From positions 1 through 26,932 of the IMG/VR virus record IMGVR_UViG_3300036851_000259: a stretch of 26,932 nucleotides of DNA, one strand, 5' to 3'. The notes under the pieces were generated by a model, which saw only the letters and a list, made by a program, of their open reading frames with translations, ran no database searches and was not told where the DNA came from. This document shows positions 13,880 to 20,928 of the stretch, one piece after another (positions within the stretch are counted from its first letter, which is position 1; every line of letters begins with the position of its first letter). The position numbers were made by a program, and so were the translations under genes. Source of the DNA: a virus.

Positions 13880-15631
13880 ATGGCCGATGAGCCGACCACC
13901 CCCGAGGCGTTCGACGCCACCACGCTCGATGACGCCGCACTCGCGGCCGAGCACGAGCGCATCCGCACCCGCGGCCAGGAGCTCGCCTCCAAGGCCGATG
14001 CCTCGGCCGAGGAGCTGGCCGAGCTGACCGAGCTCGCCTCCCGCGTCACCGCCGTACAGGCCGAGATCGCCTCCCGCACCGCCGCGGTCGAGACTGCCAA
14101 CGCCAACCGTGAGCTGTTCGCCACCCTGCCCGAGGTTGCGCTCCCCACGGCCGTCATCCCGACCGCGATCCAGAAGAGCGACGAGAACGCCCCTGTGGCC
14201 GTCTCAGAGCCTGCTAGCACCCAGGTGGCCCCGGTGCCCAGCGTGGGGGATCTGAGCGCTCAGGCGGCCGTACAGCCCCCTCCGGGCGCCATCCGCAAGG
14301 ACACCATCCGGGCCGAGCTCTCCGTTCAGGCCGCCGGACTCCTCGGCATGCGCGCCGGAGACGAGTTCAGCGGTGACAACAACGTCGGCATGGCGCTGAT
14401 CAAGAACGCCCAGTCGTTCGGCCGCCGCGGCGCGCCGGGGCAGCGCCAGACCATCGCCCAGTTCCGCCGCACCCGCGACCCGCGTCACGTCGTGGACACT
14501 GACGACGGGGCCACGACCATGGGCATCCTGCGCGATGTCCGCAACGAGCGGCGCCTTGACGGAGGGAACCTGGCCCAGACCTGGTTCCAGTCCATCGAGA
14601 ACGGTGCCAGCCTCACCGCCGCAGCCGGATGGTGCGCCCCGTCCCAGAACGACTACGACCTGTGCCGCAACTGGGACTCCCCGGTGGGCATCCTCGATCT
14701 GCCCACGGTCACTGTCACCCGCGGCGGCATCAACTACACCGACGAGCCCGACTTTCCGACCATCTACGCCAACGCGGTGGCGGTCGGCGGAGGCTCCAAC
14801 TTCCTCACCGAGGCTCAGGTCATCTCGGACACGGCCAAGACCTGTTCCGAGATCCCCTGCCCGACCTTCGAGAACCGGCGCCTTGACGTACTAGCGCTGT
14901 GCATCCGCGTGAGCTTCCTCCAGGCCGCCGGATACCCGGAGGTTGTCGACGCCTGGGACGCGGGCCTGAGGGCCGCTCATGAGGCCGAGATGAACCGCAC
15001 CATCATCGCCGACATCCTCACCCGTGCGGGTGCGGCGACCGTGTTGCCGGACGTCGACGCGAGCGTGGGTCAGCAGGACAGCTTCACCTCCGCGCTCCTC
15101 GGGGGCATCGAACTGGCGGCCGAGGACATCCGCTACCGGTTCCACATGTCTTTCAACGCCACGGTGGAGATCGTCCTCCCCCACTGGGTGCTCCCGCAGA
15201 TGCGCGCCGACATCTCCCGCCGCTCGGGCTGGAACGGCCTGAACGTCACCGATGCCGAGATCGCGTCCTGGTTCGCCACCCGCAACGTGCGCGTCCAGTT
15301 CGTCCGCGGCTGGCAGGACGGACTCATCACCGGCGGCGCGCTCGACCCCGCGTTCCCGGGCGGCATCGCCGCTACCCCGTTCCTCACGGCGCTCCCGTCC
15401 TCGGTCAACTTCCTGGCCTACCCGGCGGGCTCGATCGCGGTGGCGCGCCAGGACGTGGTCACCCTGACCAACGTCTACGACGCCGCCTCCCTCGCGGTGA
15501 ACGAGTTCACGAGCCTGTTCGCGGAAGAGGGCTTCGCGCCCGTCTACCCGTGCCCGGGCCAGCGGCTCTACACCGTGACCGGCTGCCCGGCGGGTGTCAC
15601 CGGCGCGTCCGACATCAACTGTGTCGCCTAG
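13880..15631 (+). CDS. Major capsid protein with N-terminal scaffold-like domain
   Basis: The start is ATG 13880, 9 nt after GAGGAG. The 583-aa product opens with a charged helical region (residues about 14-75, ELASKADASAEELAELTEL, VTAVQAEIASRTAAVE), equivalent to the HK97 delta/scaffold domain. A Pro/Ala-rich linker (about 85-135) follows. The rest (about 140-583) looks like a HK97-fold shell protein, with GASLTAAAGWCAPSQ, a beta-rich N-arm/E-loop region, and NATVEIVLPHWVLPQMRADIS with EIASWFATRNVRVQFVRGWQ toward the end. Eight cysteines are unusual for a phage shell. The protease upstream would remove the N-terminal domain. Length, position and strong isolation by hairpins on both sides support the call. 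Confidence 0.9.
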   Translation: MADEPTTPEAFDATTLDDAALAAEHERIRTRGQELASKADASAEELAELTELASRVTAVQAEIASRTAAVETANANRELFATLPEVALPTAVIPTAIQKSDENAPVAVSEPASTQVAPVPSVGDLSAQAAVQPPPGAIRKDTIRAELSVQAAGLLGMRAGDEFSGDNNVGMALIKNAQSFGRRGAPGQRQTIAQFRRTRDPRHVVDTDDGATTMGILRDVRNERRLDGGNLAQTWFQSIENGASLTAAAGWCAPSQNDYDLCRNWDSPVGILDLPTVTVTRGGINYTDEPDFPTIYANAVAVGGGSNFLTEAQVISDTAKTCSEIPCPTFENRRLDVLALCIRVSFLQAAGYPEVVDAWDAGLRAAHEAEMNRTIIADILTRAGAATVLPDVDASVGQQDSFTSALLGGIELAAEDIRYRFHMSFNATVEIVLPHWVLPQMRADISRRSGWNGLNVTDAEIASWFATRNVRVQFVRGWQDGLITGGALDPAFPGGIAATPFLTALPSSVNFLAYPAGSIAVARQDVVTLTNVYDAASLAVNEFTSLFAEEGFAPVYPCPGQRLYTVTGCPAGVTGASDINCVA

Positions 15632-15644
15632 TCCCTCCTGATCC

Positions 15645-15681
15645 GGTGAGGGGCGCCCCGTCGTCCCTGGCGCCCCTCACC
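15645..15681 (+). terminator. Strong hairpin after the capsid gene, no T-tract
   Basis: GGTGAGGGGCGCC (15645-15657) pairs perfectly with GGCGCCCCTCACC (15669-15681) across an 11-nt loop. No run of T follows, so read-through is likely. It may act as a partial terminator or as a 3' stabiliser that raises capsid mRNA relative to downstream genes. Confidence 0.6.
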
Positions 15682-15706
15682 ACTCACACGGAAGGGAGGG
15701 AGACAC

Positions 15707-16576
15707 ATGGCAGTCATCACGACCAACCACGAGATCGTGGCCACCCCGCCCCCGGGCAGGCTGCGCTACGGACTGTTCACCGCGGCCACGGTCACGGAAG
15801 GCATGGAAGACCATGTCATCGGTGCCGGGTTCCAGTTCGCCGGGCTCGACTGCGGCGTGGCACGGCTGTACGACTCCAGCTGTGAGCCCGGCGCCTCGGA
15901 CCCCAAGACGTTCGACGAAGGTCTCGGCTACCAGACCGCTGACCCGTTCTGGGTCTACTCCACCCGCCAGTGCGGCACGGTCGGCACTACCGCGGCCGAG
16001 TTCACGGAGAGTGTCCGGCGACGGCTGCTCGGCGGGGAGCAGACCCAGGTAGAGGCTGCGATCTGGGGCGGTACCGCTCCCCCGGTCGACCCGAACCTGA
16101 CCGGCCATGCGGGCACGGTCACTGCTGTTCCCATAGCCCCGGGTTCCGGTGCGGCCATCGCGGCGCTGGAGGAGTCGTTCTACTCGGCCTACGGGTACAT
16201 CGGCACCATCCACGTCAACACGGTCGCGTACGCCGCAGCCGCGTACTCCAACCTGGTGGAGCACGGGAGCGGCGGCCAGCTGGTCACGCCTCTGGGCTCC
16301 GTCTGGTCCTTCGGCGCCGGGTACGACATCACCGGCCCCGCCGGTGTCGCTCCGGCCGCCGGGCACGTGTGGGCCTTCATGACGCCGCCCGTGTGGATCC
16401 AGCGCTCCGGGATCATCCCCCAGAACGACCCGCGTTCGTTCCTCAACCGGATCAGTAACCAGTACATGGGGCTGGCAGAGCGCGTGTACGGCGCTGTGTG
16501 GACTTGTGACGTGGTCCATGCGGTACAGGTGCCGGTTGCTGCTCCCGCGGTCGCCACAGCCCCGGTGGTGCCCTGA
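15707..16576 (+). CDS. Putative structural protein of the head module (289 aa)
   Basis: ATG 15707 follows GGAAGGGAGGGAG, one of the strongest ribosome binding sites in the window, which fits an abundant protein. The 289-aa product is mixed alpha/beta with extended Ala/Gly/Val-rich stretches (GTIHVNTVAYAAAAYSNLVEHG, VSLGSVWSFGAGY-like region, HVWAFMTPPVWIQRS) and a low-complexity C-terminus (VPVAAPAVATAPVVP). A segment IIPQNDPRSFLNRISNQYMGLAERVYGAVW is well ordered-looking. It sits directly after the capsid gene, the usual place for cement, decoration or minor capsid proteins. I do not recognise a named family, so the structural role is from context. Confidence 0.78.
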   Translation: MAVITTNHEIVATPPPGRLRYGLFTAATVTEGMEDHVIGAGFQFAGLDCGVARLYDSSCEPGASDPKTFDEGLGYQTADPFWVYSTRQCGTVGTTAAEFTESVRRRLLGGEQTQVEAAIWGGTAPPVDPNLTGHAGTVTAVPIAPGSGAAIAALEESFYSAYGYIGTIHVNTVAYAAAAYSNLVEHGSGGQLVTPLGSVWSFGAGYDITGPAGVAPAAGHVWAFMTPPVWIQRSGIIPQNDPRSFLNRISNQYMGLAERVYGAVWTCDVVHAVQVPVAAPAVATAPVVP

Positions 16577-16797
16577 TGAGCGACCTGTTCAAGGACTGGG
16601 TCTCCGTCATCCCCGCCTCCGGCGAGCTGAAGGAGACCGCCAGGGAGCTGCTGACCCTGGCGGGAGACCCGTCCCTGGTGCGCACGGACGGCAACGGGAC
16701 CGAGTTCCTGGTTCCCGCATGGGTCGCCGACGCGTACACGACCCCGTCTCCGGCGCCCAGGAAGCGTGCCGCCAGGCCCAAGCCGAGTGAGGAGTAA
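16576..16797 (+). CDS. Small protein before the major tail gene (73 aa)
   Basis: ATG 16576 overlaps the previous TGA (TGATG). The 73-aa product is MSDLFKDWVSVIPASGELKETA..., with a helix (ELKETARELLTLAG), a beta-like stretch (TEFLVPAWVADAY) and a basic Pro/Lys tail (RKRAARPKPSEE). A similar layout (short globular part plus basic tail) is common for small connector-region proteins in actinophages, but I cannot name it. Its stop is 2 nt before the next ATG. Confidence 0.75.
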   Translation: MSDLFKDWVSVIPASGELKETARELLTLAGDPSLVRTDGNGTEFLVPAWVADAYTTPSPAPRKRAARPKPSEE

Positions 16798-16799
16798 CC

Positions 16800-17498
16800 A
16801 TGGCTACGCTCTGTTTCCCCATGGCACGCGGGCGCATGATGCGTCTCACGCGCCTTGACGAGTGCGGCGCGCCCGTAGAGGGCACGTGCTCGACCGTGAC
16901 CACGGACGGATTCGTGTCCGTCACCGACACCCCGAACTACCAGGATGCCGAGGAGATCTCGGTACCCAACGCCAACGGCGGCCTGTGCATCGATGACCAG
17001 TCCAACCCCGCCCTGCGGTGGCTGGATCTGGCGATTCAGATGTGCATCACCGACCCCGACGCGATCAACATCATGACCGGTGACCCGCTGGTTCTGGACG
17101 ACGCGGGGACCCCGAACACGGTGGGCTACCGCATCGACCAGAGCCTGACCGGATCGGCGGACTTCGCCCTGGAAGTCTGGTCCGGCATCCCGAACCAGGT
17201 CTGCCCCGCCTCGGGGTTCCCGTTCTACGGCTACTGGCTCTACCCGTGGGTCAAGGACGTCCGGTGGGGTGAGTCGGTCGTCTCCAACTCCGGCTACCTC
17301 CTCAACTTCACCGCCCGTACCCAGATCGGCGGCACGTGGGGCGTAGGCCCGTACAACATCCGCCGTGACGCGACCCTCCCGGCGACGCTGGAGCCGCTGC
17401 TCACGCCCATCGGGACCGACCAGCCCAAGCATTTCCAATTTGTGACACTGGCTCCGCCCGCATCCGTCTGTGGATGCACTGAGTTGGTAATTCCGTAG
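16800..17498 (+). CDS. Major tail (tube) protein
   Basis: ATG 16800 follows GTGAGGAGTAAC. The 232-aa product has the hallmarks of actinophage major tail subunits. An N-terminal strand region (GFVSVTDTPNYQDAEEI) precedes DFALEVWSGIPNQVCP, FYGYWLYPWVKDVRWGESVVSNSGYLLNFTARTQIGGTWGVGPYN, where the 'lEvW ... lyPw ... f.l.a.T..g..WGvGPy' pattern is characteristic. It polymerises as hexamer rings around the tape measure. It carries eight cysteines. The gene precedes the head-tail connector genes, not the chaperones, an unusual order. It ends TELVIP, very like the end of the next gene. Confidence 0.85.
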   Translation: MATLCFPMARGRMMRLTRLDECGAPVEGTCSTVTTDGFVSVTDTPNYQDAEEISVPNANGGLCIDDQSNPALRWLDLAIQMCITDPDAINIMTGDPLVLDDAGTPNTVGYRIDQSLTGSADFALEVWSGIPNQVCPASGFPFYGYWLYPWVKDVRWGESVVSNSGYLLNFTARTQIGGTWGVGPYNIRRDATLPATLEPLLTPIGTDQPKHFQFVTLAPPASVCGCTELVIP

Positions 17499-17516
17499 CG
17501 AATACGGTGTTACAGT

Positions 17517-17546
17517 GAAGGCCCCCGGTGACCGCCGGGGGCCTTC
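17517..17546 (+). terminator. Strong hairpin terminator after the major tail gene
   Basis: GAAGGCCCCCGG (17517-17528) pairs perfectly with CCGGGGGCCTTC (17535-17546) over a 6-nt loop. The stem is very GC-rich and no T-run follows beyond TTC, as is frequent in actinobacteria. It separates the highly expressed tail gene from the HNH gene. Confidence 0.78.
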
Positions 17547-17572
17547 ATGGTTCATCGACGGTAGGAGTCGAC

Positions 17573-18028
17573 GTGCGTAAGCGTAAGCCAGTTGAGGAAC
17601 GATTCTGGTCCAAGGTGGCGCTGCCCAACGAGGCGGGGTGCATGCTCTGGAAGGCAGCTCTCCCACCTAGCGGGTACGGCAAGTTCACGACTGATGGCGT
17701 TACCAGGTACGCGCACCGCATGGCGTATGAGTGGCTGGTCGGCCCGATCCCGGACGGATTTCAGATCGATCATCTGTGTCGGGTCCGGAACTGCGTAGCT
17801 CCGGATCATCTGGAAGCGGTGACGCAACAGGAGAACTTGCGACGCGGTGAGGCTGGGGCTAACAACAAGATCAAGACGCACTGCCCTCACGGGCACGAGT
17901 ACACCCCTGAGAACACGCTCGTGAACCGGTCCGGCAGTCGAGTCTGCGTCATCTGCAAGCGCGTAGCAGCGCGCCTCAGTGCACGTCGGGTACGCGCACG
18001 TAAGCGCCAGAAGCTGGTCATCCCGTAG
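17573..18028 (+). CDS. HNH homing-type endonuclease
   Basis: The start is GTG 17573, 5 nt after AGGAG (17563-17567); the longer frame from 17528 would begin inside the hairpin. The 151-aa product has the HNH_3-like core YAHRMAYEWLVGPIPDGFQIDHLCRVRNC (H48; catalytic D66-H67; N73), followed by APDHLEAVTQQENLRRG (H79, N88). The C-terminal zinc-ribbon-like part has CPHGHEYTPENT and VCVICKR (C104, H106/H108, C125, C128), as in phage free-standing HNH enzymes. The end is very basic. Such genes are mobile and insert between essential phage genes. It sits alone between two hairpins, interrupting the tail/head gene block. The enzyme family is certain and the target is unknown. Confidence 0.93.
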   Translation: MRKRKPVEERFWSKVALPNEAGCMLWKAALPPSGYGKFTTDGVTRYAHRMAYEWLVGPIPDGFQIDHLCRVRNCVAPDHLEAVTQQENLRRGEAGANNKIKTHCPHGHEYTPENTLVNRSGSRVCVICKRVAARLSARRVRARKRQKLVIP

Positions 18029-18048
18029 CCTGAACGCGGTGATGGTCA

Positions 18049-18080
18049 CAGAACCCCGGGGCGACCACCCCGGGGTTCTG
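18049..18080 (+). terminator. Strong hairpin terminator after the HNH gene
   Basis: CAGAACCCCGGGG (18049-18061) pairs perfectly with CCCCGGGGTTCTG (18068-18080) over a CGACCA loop, a 13-bp stem. It mirrors the hairpin before the HNH gene in stem length and loop length but not in sequence. Confidence 0.75.
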
Positions 18081-18100
18081 CCGTGTGCAGGGGGTTACGC

Positions 18101-18676
18101 ATGGCCGTTGAGAAACCACCCAGGATCACAGGGAGCAGCGCCCCGGTCAGGCAGCCCGGGAATCTGCCGGTCATCCGTGCGGGGGCCTGGCACTCGCTGC
18201 CTCCGTTCGGTGCCGCGGGATCGGCGAACGTTCCGGACGGGCGCCTGTTCGCGCTCCCGTTCTGGCCAGGGCGGCGCTGTGCCCTTCTCGGCATCGCGGT
18301 GAACGTCACCGCGGCTCTGGTCGGCGGGAGCCTGCGCATGGGGCTCTACACCTCCGCCAACGGGTTGCCGAACCTTCTCGTGAGGGAGTTCGGGTCCATG
18401 GGCACGGGGGTGCTCGGGACAGCAGAGTTCTCCGGCTTCTCCACCACGGTGGAACCGGACCTCCACTTCCTCGGCATCTGCCGTCAGGGCGGGGCGTTCA
18501 ACCTGGGGCTGTCCACCCGCGACACCTGGGACCCGATCATCTCCGAGACCACTCCGGTGATCGGTTCTAACCTGAACACGTACTTCACCGATGGCGTGGG
18601 CGGGGCGTTCCCGTCTCTGTTCGGTCCCGTGGCCGGATCGGTGCAGGGTCCGAGCGCAGCTGTTCAGCTGACCTGA
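18101..18676 (+). CDS. Stand-alone beta-rich structural protein resembling a fibre-tip domain
   Basis: The start is ATG 18101 with AGGGGG upstream; the frame opens earlier but inside the hairpin. The 191-aa product has a flexible N-terminus (residues 1-35, Pro-rich) and then a pattern seen in C-terminal domains of many phage tail fibres. GRLFALPFWPGRRCALLGIAVNVT is followed by GSLRMGLYTSANGLPNLLVREFGSM, a stretch ending in TVEPDLHFLGICRQGGA, then closing strands. This is a jelly-roll-like beta-sandwich by analogy. As a separate gene between the HNH and connector genes it could be a head decoration or head-fibre protein. I infer the fold from the sequence pattern only. Confidence 0.75.
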   Translation: MAVEKPPRITGSSAPVRQPGNLPVIRAGAWHSLPPFGAAGSANVPDGRLFALPFWPGRRCALLGIAVNVTAALVGGSLRMGLYTSANGLPNLLVREFGSMGTGVLGTAEFSGFSTTVEPDLHFLGICRQGGAFNLGLSTRDTWDPIISETTPVIGSNLNTYFTDGVGGAFPSLFGPVAGSVQGPSAAVQLT

Positions 18677-18706
18677 GCCGTATCCTGACCGGGAAGGAGG
18701 GACGAC

Positions 18707-19510
18707 ATGAGCACATGCGGATGGACGGTCAACACCCAGTGCTGCCCCGACTGGGCTACGTACGACCCTGCGGTGCAGACCGCAGCCACGACGATGGCCA
18801 CGGCGCTGCTCGACCGGCTCACGGGCTACCAGTTCGGCCAGTGCCCGGTCACTGTGCGCCCGTGCGGCAAGCCCTGCCAGGACTTCCACGGATACCTGAC
18901 CTGGCCCGTGGGCCAGCCTTCTTCCAGCGGATCGGGCTCTCCGTGGATGATCCCGTTCGTGGACAACGGCATCTGGCGCAACTGCGGGTGCTCGGGGGGC
19001 TGCACATGCCGGGCCGCGTGCGAGATCTTCATCGGCGCGCCCGCGTATGCAGTGACGGAGGTGAAGATCGACGGCATCATCCTGGCTGCCTCCGCCTACC
19101 GTCTGGACTTCACCCGGTCGGGCGCCGTCCTGGTCCGCACGGACGGGGACTGCTGGCCCGAATGCCAGGACATGGACGTCGACCACGACGCCGTGGGCTC
19201 CTTCACGGTGACCTACTCACCCGGTAAGGCTCTTCCGGCCGACGCGCCGTTCTACGCGGGGATGCTGGCCTGCCAGATCGCCAAGGCGTGCATCGGCGGA
19301 GGTGACTGTGTACTGCCTCCGCAGCTCCAGTCACTGAGCCGGAACAACATCGAGGTGCAGGTGCTCGACCCAGCCACGCTCCCTGACTCGATCCTGACCG
19401 GGATCGCGGAGGTAGACAGATGGGTCCGCTCGGTCAACCCGGGCAACTTGCGCACCCGCTCGCGCGTCCTGTCCCCTGACGTCCGTCCGCACCGGGTGGT
19501 GACGCCGTGA
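18707..19510 (+). CDS. Head-to-tail adaptor protein, Cys-rich
   Basis: ATG 18707 follows GGGAAGGAGGG. The 267-aa product starts WTVNTQCCPDW...AATTMATALLDRLTGYQFGQCPVTVRPC, a pattern found in actinophage head-tail adaptors (the protein that sits under the portal). The middle holds a Cys-dense stretch NCGCSGGCTCRAAC. The C-terminal part (FYAGMLACQIAKACIGGGDC, LPDSILTGIAEVDRWVRSVNPG) looks helical. Sixteen cysteines in 267 residues is exceptional for a phage connector. It is followed by a GTGA-coupled gene. The connector role is supported by order and pattern; the reason for the cysteines is open. Confidence 0.78.
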   Translation: MSTCGWTVNTQCCPDWATYDPAVQTAATTMATALLDRLTGYQFGQCPVTVRPCGKPCQDFHGYLTWPVGQPSSSGSGSPWMIPFVDNGIWRNCGCSGGCTCRAACEIFIGAPAYAVTEVKIDGIILAASAYRLDFTRSGAVLVRTDGDCWPECQDMDVDHDAVGSFTVTYSPGKALPADAPFYAGMLACQIAKACIGGGDCVLPPQLQSLSRNNIEVQVLDPATLPDSILTGIAEVDRWVRSVNPGNLRTRSRVLSPDVRPHRVVTP

Positions 19511-20019
19511 CCATCTACATGGACGCGGCGCAAGAGCTGCTGCTCTGCTACTCGGCTGCTCTCAATGAGCTCCCCGCGGCGGATGTGCCGGGCACCATCT
19601 GTCTGCGTCACGGGGAACAGGTCTCGCCTCTCCTGGGTACCCAAAGTGATGAGTGCTGTGATGGCCTGGCCTGGGTGCGGGTCAAGTCCGTTGTTCCGCT
19701 GCGTGAGGAGACCCTTCCAGGCTGTCCTTCGGCCGAGCGCCGGGTGACCCTCGAAATGGGGGTGGCGCACTGTCTGCCGTGGGGGACGACCGAGACTCCG
19801 CCGACGTGCGCGCAGTGGACGGATGTGGCCCTGCGCTCCGATGCCTATCACGGGGCCATGGAGGCAGCCCTGTGCTGCCTCAGGGGCTCGATGAGCCGGG
19901 ATGACGCGGCACAGATCGAGGCAGGTCTGTACGAGCCCACCGGGCCCGATGCGAACTGCGTGGGCGGCACGATGGAAGTGATCGTTGAGACTAGCTGCGG
20001 ATGTGGAGTGACGACGTGA
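19507..20019 (+). CDS. Head-closure or tail-terminator-like connector protein, Cys-rich
   Basis: GTG 19507 overlaps the adaptor TGA. The 170-aa product begins with a helix (MDAAQELLLCYSAALNEL). It then alternates strands with conserved-looking motifs (PGTICLRHGEQVSPLL, GLAWVRVKSVVPL, RRVTLEMGVAHCLPW) and a helix (YHGAMEAALCCLRGSM), ending in a strand (GGTMEVIVETSCGCGVTT). That order, and its place between the adaptor and the gp10-like gene, fits a head-closure or tail-terminator protein. It contains twelve cysteines (7 percent). The specific role between these two is not settled by sequence. Confidence 0.68.
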   Translation: MTIYMDAAQELLLCYSAALNELPAADVPGTICLRHGEQVSPLLGTQSDECCDGLAWVRVKSVVPLREETLPGCPSAERRVTLEMGVAHCLPWGTTETPPTCAQWTDVALRSDAYHGAMEAALCCLRGSMSRDDAAQIEAGLYEPTGPDANCVGGTMEVIVETSCGCGVTT

Positions 20020-20294
20020 CGGCAAAGAAGATCGCGAAGGTCCCCGCCCCGGCCAGGACTCTGCGCGTGCTCAGGTCGTTCGACCTGATGCGCAAGGGCG
20101 AGACGTTCGAGAACGTGGTCACTGACCGTGTGCTGGCACTGGTCGGGCTGGGCTTTCTGGAGGTGGTCGACGATGGCGAGAATCCGTCTGGACCGGCCGC
20201 AGCTCAGCCGGGTGATCAAGGGGGAGAGCCGAAGGGCCCTGAGGCTGAGGGCTCCGCAGGTGCTGAACCGGGCGAAGATCCTCGCTCCGGTTGA
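20016..20294 (+). CDS. Small connector-region protein with low-complexity tail (92 aa)
   Basis: GTG 20016 overlaps the previous TGA and follows GGAG. Residues 1-53 are a compact basic/hydrophobic unit (TAKKIAKVPAPARTLRVLRSFDLMRKGETFENVVTDRVLALVGLGFLEVVD). Residues 54-92 are Gly/Pro/Glu/Ala-rich and disordered (GDQGGEPKGPEAEGSAG), and this part is encoded by DNA that overlaps the next gene by 122 nt. The disordered tail may simply reflect the overlapping frame. The first half resembles small actinophage head-tail proteins with no named family. Confidence 0.7.
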   Translation: MTAKKIAKVPAPARTLRVLRSFDLMRKGETFENVVTDRVLALVGLGFLEVVDDGENPSGPAAAQPGDQGGEPKGPEAEGSAGAEPGEDPRSG

Positions 20295-20580
20295 CACCGG
20301 CCGTCTGCGCGCGTCGGGCAAGATCAAGTACTCCGGCCTGTTCAGCTTCCGCCCCAAGGCAACCGTCGTGTTCGATGTCGAGTACGCGGCCATGGTCAAC
20401 GACGGGACCAGGCCGCACATCATCAGGCCCAAGAACGCCAGCGTGCTGCGCTTCACGGTCGGCGGACAGGTCGTGTACGCGCGCGTCGTCCACCACCCGG
20501 GCACCAGGCCCAACCCTTTCCTCGACCGGGCGCTGAGGGAAGTGGTCGGCGGCCGAGGCTGGACCGTGACGAATGGGTAA
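20173..20580 (+). CDS. HK97 gp10-like tail-completion/neck protein
   Basis: The start is ATG 20173, inside the previous gene; upstream in-frame starts would extend the overlap further. The 135-aa product matches the HK97-gp10/SPP1-gp16-like family. It has a helical start (RLDRPQLSRVIKGESRRALRLRAPQVLNRAKILAPVDTGRLRASG), then VVFDVEYAAMVNDGTRPHII, then FTVGGQVVYARVVHHPGTRPNPFLDRAL. The motif 'PVDTGRLRaS ... YA..v..GTrPh.I ... hpG..p.pFl..Al' is characteristic. It acts at the neck, joining tail to head or finishing the tail end. The 122-nt overlap with the gene before is unusual. Confidence 0.88.
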   Translation: MARIRLDRPQLSRVIKGESRRALRLRAPQVLNRAKILAPVDTGRLRASGKIKYSGLFSFRPKATVVFDVEYAAMVNDGTRPHIIRPKNASVLRFTVGGQVVYARVVHHPGTRPNPFLDRALREVVGGRGWTVTNG

Positions 20581-20589
20581 GCTGTGTCC

Positions 20590-20928
20590 ATGGACGACAT
20601 CGCACGCACCCTGAAAGTCACGGTCAAGGACGAGACATACGCCGCTGCGCCTCTGGACGAAGGACAGCTGGTCGCGCTCCAGCTCCTGCGCTCGGTCCCC
20701 GAAGTGAAGATCCTCGGAGTCCTCGGAGCCCTCTTCAAGTCCTCCTTCGGAGAGGACGCGTACACCGACATCGTCACCCGCATGGCCCTCAACCAGGTGG
20801 ATATTCACGACCTGATGGGCGCCCTGACTGACCTGGCCAAGGCCACGGGTGAGGTCAAGGAGAAGACCAGGACCGCGAAGAAGACGGCCAAGCTGCCCTT
20901 GCCGGGCACAGTCAGTGAAGGGAACTGA
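20590..20928 (+). CDS. Tail assembly chaperone, upstream (G-like) frame
   Basis: The start is ATG 20590; GTG 20584 is possible, and neither has a strong ribosome binding site. The 112-aa product is helical and charged (DIARTLKVTVKDETYAAAPLDEGQLVALQLLRSV, ILGVLGALFKSSFGEDAYTDIVTRMALNQVDIHDLMGALTDLAKATGEV), ending in a Lys-rich tail. It has the size, charge and place (right before the tape measure) of the first of the two tail chaperones, which bind the tape measure and major tail protein during assembly. The next ORF begins in another frame within it, as in the classical G/GT arrangement. Confidence 0.75.
   Translation: MDDIARTLKVTVKDETYAAAPLDEGQLVALQLLRSVPEVKILGVLGALFKSSFGEDAYTDIVTRMALNQVDIHDLMGALTDLAKATGEVKEKTRTAKKTAKLPLPGTVSEGN

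Noticed and set aside
17478-18080. Group I intron carrying the HNH gene
   Set aside because: The tail gene is complete before the HNH gene, and no second exon or conserved intron core elements are visible, so a free-standing homing gene fits better.
20291-20296. TTGACA hexamer within the gp10-like gene as a promoter
   Set aside because: It has no -10 partner at a proper distance and lies inside a conserved coding motif (PVDTGRL).
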